Shown in pieces: positions 1 to 8,736 of a stretch of DNA of 13,776 nt (the stretch's first letter is position 1; each line of letters opens with the position of its first letter). A program made the position numbers and the translations under genes. The notes under the pieces were generated by a model. It worked only from the letters and a program-made list of their open reading frames with translations, searched no databases and had not been told where the DNA came from. The stretch is taken from NCBI GenBank assembly GCA_011046405.1, contig DSAR01000130.1, positions 1 to 13,776 of the forward strand, given 5' to 3'. Source of the stretch: Chloroflexota bacterium. GTDB lineage: Bacteria > Chloroflexota > Anaerolineae > B4-G1.

Positions 1-709
1 CTTTGACGTCGTGCGCAGCCTCCGCCAGGTCGCTCAGGTCCTCGAAACGGCCCAGGAAATCTGGGTATTGGACGATGACGCAGGCGGTCTCTTTATCCAG
101 CAGATCCACCAGGTTTGTCTTCGCCTCCGGCGCCGCCTCCAGCGCCGCCTCCTCGTCTCCCACGACGCTCAGGCCCATGCCCTGGGTGTAGGTGCGCACG
201 GTGGCCCGATACTCCGGGTGGACGAAGGGTGAGACGACGACCTTGCGCCGTTTCATCCGGTGGACGTTGATGGCAGTGATGACTGCTTCGGCTGTCGCCG
301 TCGCCCCGTCGTAGTGGGAGGCGTTGGATGCGTCCATAGCGGTGAGCGCGCAGATCATACTCTGGTACTCAAACATCGCCTGCAAAGTCCCCTGACTGAC
401 CTCGGGCTGGTAAGGGGTGTAGGCGGTGTAAAACTCGCCCCGGCTGATGACGGCGTCGACGAGCGAGGGGACGAAATGTTGGTAAGCGCCGGCGCCCAGG
501 AAGCAAGGGCCCTGGGCGGCCGGCAGATTGACCCCGGCGAGCATTTCCAATTCCCAGCGGGTTTCCATCTCCGAAAGGGCGGATGGCAGCGCTAGATCGG
601 GAAATCGGACGCTTTCCGGTATATTTCCGAACAGATCTTCAATCGAGGACGCGCCGATAGCGGCCAACATGGCCTGGCGATCGTCCTCAGAATGGGGTAT
701 ATATGGCAT
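1..709 (-). CDS. gcvPA: Glycine dehydrogenase (decarboxylating) subunit 1, 5' part only
   Basis: This is the N-terminal 236 codons of the P-protein alpha subunit; the rest runs off the left edge (the family is about 450 residues). The P-protein uses pyridoxal phosphate to decarboxylate glycine and passes the aminomethyl group to lipoyl-GcvH. The split PA/PB form is known from many bacteria. Translation from the ATG at 709-707 begins MPYIPHSEDDRQ. It shows the family blocks FLGAGAYQHFVPS (about residues 70-82), YTAYTPYQPEVSQGTLQ (about 93-109) and the YDGATA segment (about 133-138). The start is supported by GGAGG at 722-718, eight bases upstream. It lies downstream of gcvH on the same strand, separated by a 111-bp gap holding a terminator-like hairpin. 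The PLP lysine belongs to the PB subunit and is not expected here. Identification is confident. Confidence 0.93.
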   Translation of the reverse strand, partial: MPYIPHSEDDRQAMLAAIGASSIEDLFGNIPESVRFPDLALPSALSEMETRWELEMLAGVNLPAAQGPCFLGAGAYQHFVPSLVDAVISRGEFYTAYTPYQPEVSQGTLQAMFEYQSMICALTAMDASNASHYDGATATAEAVITAINVHRMKRRKVVVSPFVHPEYRATVRTYTQGMGLSVVGDEEAALEAAPEAKTNLVDLLDKETACVIVQYPDFLGRFEDLSDLAEAAHDVK

Positions 710-737
710 AGTGGATACCTCCAATTTTATGGGATTG

Positions 738-804
738 AAAAAAACCAGGTCACGGACGTTTCTCCGGTCGAGCCGGGGAAACGCCGTGCAAACCTGGTCT
801 TTTC
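738..804 (-). terminator. Intrinsic-terminator-like hairpin between gcvH and gcvPA
   Basis: Outer arms 744-750 and 792-798 (ACCAGGT/ACCTGGT) pair perfectly. They continue into 751-762 against 778-788 with one bulged base, and end in a CCGG/CCGG stem (764-767 with 773-776) around a 5-base loop. Read on the minus strand, the stem is followed at once by seven T residues (744-738), the classical Rho-independent layout. On the plus strand it is followed by CTTTTC, so it could act in both directions. It lies downstream of the gcvH stop and about 30 bases before the gcvPA start, so it could attenuate gcvPA or end a gcvH-only transcript. Confidence 0.75.
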
Positions 805-820
805 TGGCGATTCGATTATT

Positions 821-1210
821 TTATCCTTCTTCTTCAGCGACGAACGCTTCGTATTCCTCGGCGCTCATCAATTCGTCGAACTCGTTGGGATCAGATGGCT
901 CGAAGCGAATGATCCAACCCGCGCCGTAGGGGTCTTCGTTGAGGGTCTCCGGCGCGTCTTCCAACGCCTCGTTGATGGCGGTGATCTCACCGCTCATCGG
1001 GATGTAAACGTCGGAGGCGGCCTTGACCGATTCGACGACGCCGAAGGTTTCTCCCTGCTCGAAAACGTCTCCGACCTCCGGGAGTTCGACGTAGACGATG
1101 TCGGAAAGCGATTCCTGGGCGTGATCCGAGATGCCGCAGGCAAATTCGTCGCCATCCTGCCTGACCCATTCGTGAGATTCTGCATACCGTGCTTGGGGAT
1201 CTATTTTCAT
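821..1210 (-). CDS. gcvH: Glycine cleavage system H protein (lipoyl carrier)
   Basis: GcvH carries the aminomethyl group on a lipoyl-lysine between the P, T and L proteins of the glycine cleavage complex in the cytoplasm. The 129-residue product has the usual length. The lipoylation site is plain: GVVESVKAASDVYIP, with the modified lysine at residue 63. The typical N-terminus RYAESHEWVR and the DPYGAGWI segment near residue 95 are also present. The ATG at 1210-1208 is preceded by AAGGAG at about eight bases. It is followed on the same strand by gcvPA, and gcvT is not in the window. A consensus-like promoter lies about 210 bases upstream, so the mRNA should have a long leader that contains the palindromic element at 1277-1413. 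The C-terminus is acidic, which is common in this family. Confidence 0.97.
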   Translation of the reverse strand: MKIDPQARYAESHEWVRQDGDEFACGISDHAQESLSDIVYVELPEVGDVFEQGETFGVVESVKAASDVYIPMSGEITAINEALEDAPETLNEDPYGAGWIIRFEPSDPNEFDELMSAEEYEAFVAEEEG

Positions 1211-1270
1211 GATGCTTACTCCTTATTTGTGAGAAACGTGACTGTTATATCCTGTGCGCCCTTTTTGTTG

Positions 1271-1419
1271 TATGTGCGTAACTGCTCAGCCTAGCGCCCG
1301 TTTGCAGCGGATGGGCGGGAATTTGGGTTGTTTGGCGGGTGCGAAGCACCCGCCAAACAACCCAAATTCCCACTCTCCATCGCAGCAAGGGACTGGCCTG
1401 AGCAGCAGTTACGTATGTG
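1271..1419. mobile_element. MITE-like palindromic element 1, with 6-bp flanking direct repeat
   Basis: The element spans 1277-1413 (137 bp). Its ends are inverted repeats: CGTAACTGCTCAG at 1277-1289, and 1398-1413 reading CGTAACTGCTGCTCAG in reverse complement (10 perfect bases, then a 3-base indel). It is flanked by TATGTG at 1271-1276 and 1414-1419, as a target-site duplication would be. The core is a perfect 26-bp inverted repeat (1317-1342 with 1346-1371) around the triloop GAA, so the plus-strand tip reads GCGAAGC, a sequence known to form an exceptionally stable DNA mini-hairpin. The arms between the core and the ends are also imperfectly complementary, so nearly the whole element folds back on itself. 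It has no coding capacity. It could instead be a REP-like or regulatory foldback sequence. The flanking repeat favours a non-autonomous transposon. Confidence 0.7.
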
Positions 1420-1421
1420 CT

Positions 1422-1450
1422 ATTATACTCAAGCGTTTCGACTATGGCAA
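1422..1450 (-). promoter_or_regulatory. Sigma-70-type promoter for gcvH
   Basis: On the minus strand the -35 box is TTGCCA (1450-1445) and the -10 box is a perfect TATAAT (1427-1422), separated by 17 bases. The predicted start is near 1415, at the outer edge of element 1. This would place that whole element in the 5' leader of the gcvH message. Confidence 0.65.
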
Positions 1451-1488
1451 GGAATAGTCAACTCGAAAAGCGCAGAAATCGGGGAAGC

Positions 1489-1517
1489 TTGCATTTGAGG
1501 TATGGGCAAGGTATAAT
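1489..1517 (+). promoter_or_regulatory. Sigma-70-type promoter for secA
   Basis: TTGCAT (1489-1494) and a perfect TATAAT (1512-1517) are separated by exactly 17 bases. Transcription would begin near 1524, giving a leader of about 36 bases to the secA ATG at 1560. A weak ribosome site AGAGGA lies at 1547-1552. With the gcvH promoter this makes a divergent control region. Confidence 0.7.
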
Positions 1518-1559
1518 GGTTCGTATTGGTCAATGGATAACGTGTCAGAGGATTGGTGA

Positions 1560-4778
<3,219 letters not shown>

Positions 4779-4779
4779 G

Positions 4780-4909
4780 GTTTGGGGTGGTATCTTCTCA
4801 ATAAGTTGGGGAGCTGTGGCCGGTCTCCCGACCGAGCCACAGCGGGCACGGTCAGGAGACCGGCCCGAGCGAGTTTGCCCCGGTTTATTGAGATGATACG
4901 TTTGGGGTG
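4780..4909. mobile_element. MITE-like element 2, with 10-bp flanking direct repeat
   Basis: The element spans 4790-4899 (110 bp). It is bounded by 15-bp inverted repeats, GTATCTTCTCAATAA at 4790-4804 and its reverse complement with one mismatch at 4885-4899. It is flanked by identical GTTTGGGGTG at 4780-4789 and 4900-4909, as expected for a target duplication. Internally, 4818-4828 pairs perfectly with 4855-4865 (GGCCGGTCTCC). A competing hairpin pairs 4813-4825 with 4830-4843, with one bulge. It has no open frame. The left duplicate begins two bases after the secA stop TAA, so the hairpins may also serve as the 3' end of the secA message, though no T-run follows them. Terminal sequences differ from element 1, so it is a separate family. 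Confidence 0.7.
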
Positions 4910-4958
4910 CGTGCACTTTTCTTTTCACAGGCCATAACATGGGGCGCAGGAGGATGGA

Positions 4959-5354
4959 ATGAATAAGAAAGAAATAAACGATAGAGACCTTGATTTAACT
5001 GGTCGCTTGATGGCGGACATGAACCCCCAACTGCTGGAATTCTTGCAGTCGAAAGTCAACTCCTTTGTCAAGTGGGATCTGGTCCGATTTTTTCACGATA
5101 ACCCCCACACGACAGATACCGCCAATAATATCGCTCGTTATGCTGGTCGCAGCGTGGACGCAATTCAAAACGAGTTGCTTGAATTGACTCAAGATGGTGT
5201 ATTGGAAGAGAACCGATTGGGTGATATGGTGGTCTATTCCCTGTCACCAGATCGTGATCTCAGGGAATTGTTGGAATCGTTTGTCAAGGCGTCCGACGAT
5301 CGACAGTTCCGAGTCAAGGCCATCTATCACATTATCCGTGGCACTCGGCAGTGA
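4959..5354 (+). CDS. Winged-helix/HTH-type regulatory protein
   Basis: This 131-residue soluble protein has a central region that looks like a winged helix. KWDLVRFFHDNP (about 38-49) could be helix 1. TTDTANNIARYAGRSVDAIQNELLELTQDGVL (about 51-82) reads as helix-turn-recognition helix, and MVVYSLSPDRDLRELLESF (about 89-107) as the wing strand plus a C-terminal helix. This resembles ArsR/MarR-type DNA-binding proteins, but the family cannot be fixed by eye and no metal or ligand residues are evident. The start has AGGAGG at 4948-4953, five bases upstream. It is the first gene of the cassette, with an 84-bp gap to the KaiC-like ATPase. It may be the cassette's regulator or an output partner of the ATPase. 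No obvious promoter was found between element 2 and the gene. Confidence 0.75.
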   Translation: MNKKEINDRDLDLTGRLMADMNPQLLEFLQSKVNSFVKWDLVRFFHDNPHTTDTANNIARYAGRSVDAIQNELLELTQDGVLEENRLGDMVVYSLSPDRDLRELLESFVKASDDRQFRVKAIYHIIRGTRQ

Positions 5355-5438
5355 GGGCGGAGAGCAGTTGAGCCTGGAGCATTTGAGCAAGGTAGCTATA
5401 TGGATGAATGCGTATACTAGGTTAAGGAGGAGGGGCTC

Positions 5439-6200
5439 ATGGAGCGGATAAAGACGGGGATCCCGGGACTGGATGAGATGTTGGGCGGCGGATTTTTGCC
5501 CCAAACGGCCAATTTGGTCGAAGGGGCGCCCGGAACGGGTAAATCGACGTTGGGTATGCAATTTATTTATCATGGCATCCTCGCTTGTGGGGAGCCGGGT
5601 TTGATCTTGACCTTCGAGGAATTTCCCCAGCAGTATTACGAGGACGCAGCCAATTTTGGATGGGACTTTCGCCAGATGGAAAAAGAGGGAAAATTGCGTG
5701 TGGTTATGACCAGCCCAGAAGTCACCAAAACAGACCTGGAACAGGTTGGCGGACGGATCCAACAGTTGATGTACGAGATTGGCGCGAAGCGCGTGCTCGT
5801 CGATAGCCTCTCCCACTTCGAGCGGCTCAGCGCCGACCCTGCACAGCTGCGAAGCATCGTCTATGGCTTCGTCAACGGATTGAAACGCGAGGGGCTGACC
5901 GCCGTACTGACGCGCGAGAACGCCGCCCTGTTGGGGGAGTCTGATGGATCGGACGATGCCCTGACGTTCCTGGTGGATTCTTACACACTTCTACGCTACG
6001 TCGAAATAGAGAGCGCTATTCACAAGGCGCTTTTGGTGCTCAAGATGCGCGGCAGCGATCACGATAAAACCATCCATCAATTTGAGATTACCTCTCGGGG
6101 CATTGAGGTTCATGCGCCTTTCGAGGGCCGTGAGGGGATTATGAGTGGCAGTCCCCGGCGTATGGTCGATTCGTTCGTACAAGCTTTTGTCCGGCGCTAG
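5439..6200 (+). CDS. Single-domain KaiC-like (RecA-fold) ATPase
   Basis: This 253-residue protein carries one KaiC/RadA-type ATPase domain. Its N-terminus IKTGIPGLDEMLGGGFL (4-20) is typical. Walker A is GAPGTGKST (29-37), the paired glutamates of KaiC-type catalytic sites are E60-E61 in LTFEEFP, and Walker B is RVLVDS (118-123). The C-terminal KMRGSDHDKTIHQFEIT (202-218) matches the KaiC signature KMRGS-HD. True clock KaiC has two such domains and phosphorylatable Ser/Thr in the second; this one has a single domain, so a circadian role is not implied. Single-domain relatives have been proposed as signalling hubs that pair with kinases and small proteins, which fits the neighbours. The ribosome site AAGGAGG (5424-5430) lies eight bases from the ATG. 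No KaiA or KaiB is seen. Confidence 0.9.
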   Translation: MERIKTGIPGLDEMLGGGFLPQTANLVEGAPGTGKSTLGMQFIYHGILACGEPGLILTFEEFPQQYYEDAANFGWDFRQMEKEGKLRVVMTSPEVTKTDLEQVGGRIQQLMYEIGAKRVLVDSLSHFERLSADPAQLRSIVYGFVNGLKREGLTAVLTRENAALLGESDGSDDALTFLVDSYTLLRYVEIESAIHKALLVLKMRGSDHDKTIHQFEITSRGIEVHAPFEGREGIMSGSPRRMVDSFVQAFVRR

Positions 6201-6229
6201 TTGCGTGAGCAGGGAGGAGGATTCAAGTC

Positions 6230-6523
6230 GTGGACGTGATCAAGTTTGTGCTGCTTATCTACTCTTGGGTTGGGGTTGGAGTGCTCCTCCTTTTCCTGGG
6301 ACGCATCGCCTATTTTTACGAGAAAACTTCGGGGCAAATCACTGGCTATCAATTCCTTGTTTTGCCTGTTTTACTTTTGGCAGGTGGCGTGATCGTGTAT
6401 CTAAGATATGGCAGGGAGTTTACCGGATATGCAGCCGGTGATTTATTGCTCTTCTCCGGTGGTGCGTTACTGGTCTTTTTGGGCCTGCGTTTGCAAGATT
6501 TTATGACTGGAGAACGGCGATGA
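6230..6523 (+). CDS. Small three-helix membrane protein (unknown function)
   Basis: This 97-residue protein starts at GTG, supported by GGGAGGAGG (6212-6220) about nine bases upstream. Three hydrophobic stretches fit membrane helices: about 5-27 (FVLLIYSWVGVGVLLLFLG), 41-60 (QFLVLPVLLLAGGVIVYL) and 68-87 (AAGDLLLFSGGALLVFLGL). Short charged loops and a basic tail (GERR) suggest a cytoplasmic C-terminus. I do not recognise a family. It starts 29 bases after the KaiC-like ATPase and overlaps the next gene by four bases (ATGA). It is therefore very likely co-translated with it and part of the same cassette. A membrane anchor or sensor role for the signalling proteins is conjecture. Confidence 0.75.
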   Translation: MDVIKFVLLIYSWVGVGVLLLFLGRIAYFYEKTSGQITGYQFLVLPVLLLAGGVIVYLRYGREFTGYAAGDLLLFSGGALLVFLGLRLQDFMTGERR

Positions 6524-6855
6524 TTGTGATCACGACACCTTTAGGCGCGATAGGGTTGTTGGCTGTCGCATACATGGGACTTTTGTTTGCCAATTTTAGT
6601 CGTCGTTTGGGCGCGGTGACCAAGATGGCGAACTATTATCGATGGTTTTGGCTTGCCAGTGCTCTTGTGACGTTGGCAGCGATGAGTCAGATGGTGCGTG
6701 GCATCACGGCACTGGCGCCAGAAGCGGCGTTACCCTTTTTATTGGAACCGTGGTTTTCCTTGGTCAGTTTTTATCTGCCCTTTGCGACTGGAGTGACGCT
6801 CGATCTGGTGCTGGTTTGGTATTATTGGGGGTGGATTCTCCGAGAGCGGATCTAG
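6520..6855 (+). CDS. Small membrane protein, translationally coupled (unknown function)
   Basis: This 111-residue protein begins at an ATG that overlaps the stop of the preceding gene as ATGA, a standard coupling arrangement. Predicted membrane helices are about 6-25 (PLGAIGLLAVAYMGLLFANF), 42-62 and 80-105, with a basic segment SRRLGAVTK between the first two. The last helix region is rich in Trp/Tyr (VWYYWGWIL) and the C-terminus RERI is charged. It ends in two consecutive TAG codons. It is unlike the previous protein in sequence but similar in size and topology, so the two may form a hetero-oligomer. No family recognised. Its position directly before a soluble histidine kinase suggests that it supplies membrane localisation or a sensing surface; this is inference only. 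Confidence 0.72.
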   Translation: MIVITTPLGAIGLLAVAYMGLLFANFSRRLGAVTKMANYYRWFWLASALVTLAAMSQMVRGITALAPEAALPFLLEPWFSLVSFYLPFATGVTLDLVLVWYYWGWILRERI

Positions 6856-6884
6856 TAGATCAGCTGGGAGGTGGAGGCCGGGTT

Positions 6885-6899
6885 ATGGTTCCCGGCTGA
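6885..6899 (+). CDS. Four-codon leader ORF (MVPG) before the kinase, possible
   Basis: ATG GTT CCC GGC TGA starts seven bases after GGAGG (6873-6877), part of a purine-rich GGGAGGTGGAGG run. This is a better initiation signal than any seen at the kinase's own TTG candidates. It is in the same frame as the kinase. It may be a leader peptide with reinitiation downstream, or the ancestral kinase start now closed by TGA at 6897-6899. The region also folds: 6861-6869 can pair with 6890-6898 (one G-U), enclosing the ribosome site. Confidence 0.35.
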   Translation: MVPG

Positions 6900-6908
6900 C
6901 GCGGGACG

Positions 6909-8660
6909 TTGGTCTTGAGGTCTGAATCTTTGAATGCTCAGAAAGGGCTCGCCGAAATACTGACGACAACGACGACATCGTTGTCGTTGTCGTTGTCGCT
7001 CCATTGCTTGCAGGAGATGGTTGGTCAGGCTATCGAAGCCATTCAACATAGCCTGGCCTGTGATGACTTGTCAGTGCTAATCGTCGATGAGAAACAGGGT
7101 ATCCTCAAGCCCTTGAGCCATCCGGCCGAAGGGGATGCGGCGTTTGATTGGGACCCGGGCTTGCTTGGATGGGTCGTCGAGCATGGGCAGGCGCTCCGGG
7201 TGGACGACGTAACCTGTGACCCCCGGTGTGATGCGCCAATGCCCGGCATACGTTCTGCGTTGGTGGTTCCCGTTTGCAACCAGAACCGGGTCATCGCTGT
7301 GATCTGTCTCGCCAGTCGGCAGCCAGAGGCTTTCGAAGCGGGTGACGAGCGGTTGCTGGTCTGGGTGGCCCAACAATTAGCCATCACCGTCGAAAATGCC
7401 CGTCTGCGCCACGAAATGGAACGACGTCTGGAGGAGGTCTCGGCCCTCTACCAGTTGGCGGAGCAAGTGGGAGTCAGTCTCGATGTCCAGGAGGTTTTGG
7501 AGTCGATCGTTCAATCGTTGAAACGGGCGATGCAGTGCCGTGGGTGTTCCATTGCTCTGTTAGACGCCGAGAAGGCTGTGTTGGAAATTCGAGCATCGGC
7601 CGGCATTGATGAAAAGTGGGTGCAGGCGTTCGAGTTGCAGTTGGGCGAGGGGATTGCGGGAAAAGTCGCCCAGGATGGCATGCCGATTTACGCGCCGGAC
7701 ATCTTGGCATGCGAATCATTTATTACCTTTGATCCATCGGTGCGGTCTTTACTCACTGTGCCTTTGATGTTACAGCAGCGGATTATCGGCACGCTTACGA
7801 TTGACAGCGATCAACCAGATGCTTTTAGCAAGATGGATGAGCATTTTCTCACCATCGCGGCTGCCCAGGCTGCAGTCGCTATCGAAAAAGCCCGGCTCTA
7901 TGCCAGTCTCGAACAACGGGCCCAGAATTTAGCGGAGGCGTACACGGAGATCAAACGGGCTGATCGGCTCAAGGGGGAGATTGTACGGAACGTCTCTCAC
8001 GAACTGCGGATGCCCCTGACGTTTGTGAAGAGTTACGTCGATCTGCTGCTGGAGGAGCACGCCGGGCCATTGAGCGACTTGCAAAAACATTATCTGGTGA
8101 TCGTCGCCGAGAAGACAAATCACGTCACCCGATTGGTGAGCGACATTGTATCGTTCGAACAGGTGGATCGAACGCCGTGTCGGCGAGAACCGGTATCGTT
8201 GACCGACCTGGCGCAACAGTGTCTGGAGAGATATGCAACTTTGGCAGGGGAAAACGGACTTTTCCTGATTGAGGCGTGGCCTGATGACGTGCCATTGGCA
8301 TTGGGAGACCGGGATAAACTGGTGCAGGTTTTCGATCATCTGGTGAAGAACGCGATTAAATTTAGCCCTGAGGGTGGGCGGATTGTCGTATCTATCGAGG
8401 AGACTGAAACGAGCATCCAGGTTGCGATCTCTGACGAGGGGATTGGTATTCCTCAGGACCAACAAACCCATATATTCGAACGTTTCTATCAGGTCGATGG
8501 ATCTGCGCGACGCCGTTTTGGGGGCGCCGGTCTCGGTCTGGCGATAGTCAAACGGATCGTAGATGCGCACGAAGGAAAGATCTGGGTGGAAAGTATGCCG
8601 GGGCAGGGGAGCACGTTCTATTTTTCGATTCCCAGGTATCAACCGCCGCAGTTGGCGTGA
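6909..8660 (+). CDS. Soluble GAF-GAF sensor histidine kinase
   Basis: This cytoplasmic two-component sensor kinase should autophosphorylate a histidine and pass the phosphate to a response regulator, none of which is encoded here. Reading from TTG 6909 (583 residues), the order is a Thr/Ser-Leu low-complexity run (19-31), GAF 1 (about 33-163), GAF 2 (about 178-328), a short coiled linker (about 330-352) and HisKA with NVSHELRMPL, His364. The HATPase has N box KNAIKF (Asn481), G1 SDEGIGIP and G2 FGGAGLGLAIVK (to about 578). No membrane helix is seen. The start is uncertain: the frame is closed by TGA at 6897-6899, so only TTG codons (6909, 6915, 6930) or the later ATG at residue 37 remain; TTG 6930 has a weak GAGG upstream. 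GAF ligands cannot be deduced. It closes the KaiC-like cassette 53 bases after the membrane pair. Confidence 0.93.
   Translation: MVLRSESLNAQKGLAEILTTTTTSLSLSLSLHCLQEMVGQAIEAIQHSLACDDLSVLIVDEKQGILKPLSHPAEGDAAFDWDPGLLGWVVEHGQALRVDDVTCDPRCDAPMPGIRSALVVPVCNQNRVIAVICLASRQPEAFEAGDERLLVWVAQQLAITVENARLRHEMERRLEEVSALYQLAEQVGVSLDVQEVLESIVQSLKRAMQCRGCSIALLDAEKAVLEIRASAGIDEKWVQAFELQLGEGIAGKVAQDGMPIYAPDILACESFITFDPSVRSLLTVPLMLQQRIIGTLTIDSDQPDAFSKMDEHFLTIAAAQAAVAIEKARLYASLEQRAQNLAEAYTEIKRADRLKGEIVRNVSHELRMPLTFVKSYVDLLLEEHAGPLSDLQKHYLVIVAEKTNHVTRLVSDIVSFEQVDRTPCRREPVSLTDLAQQCLERYATLAGENGLFLIEAWPDDVPLALGDRDKLVQVFDHLVKNAIKFSPEGGRIVVSIEETETSIQVAISDEGIGIPQDQQTHIFERFYQVDGSARRRFGGAGLGLAIVKRIVDAHEGKIWVESMPGQGSTFYFSIPRYQPPQLA
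6978..6998 (+). repeat. TCGTTG hexamer tandem repeat inside the kinase gene
   Basis: Three and a half copies of TCGTTG encode the alternating Ser-Leu run. The preceding GACGACAACGACGACA (6962-6977) is nearly its reverse complement, so the start of the coding region can form a hairpin. Changes of copy number would stay in frame. Confidence 0.7.
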
Positions 8661-8736
8661 ATGAAGCAAGGTGTAACTACGTTGTTTTTTACCCTGCGGG
8701 AGGTTTAGCCAAAAAAGTGTCAGGCAGCTACAAGCA

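Noticed and set aside
692..1294. 200-codon plus-strand frame over gcvH
   Set aside because: It is antisense to gcvH and runs through the terminator and leader; no protein features.
1211..1421. Glycine riboswitch ahead of gcvH
   Set aside because: The leader is dominated by the palindromic element; I could not recognise the paired glycine aptamer pattern.
5439..6200. Circadian clock kaiC
   Set aside because: Only one ATPase domain is present, with no phosphorylation segment, KaiA or KaiB.
6885..6932. UGA read as selenocysteine or tryptophan in the kinase
   Set aside because: TGA ends several genes here (4959-5354, 6230-6523, 6909-8660, 11629-12504), the position is not conserved in any known domain, and no SECIS-like structure was evident.
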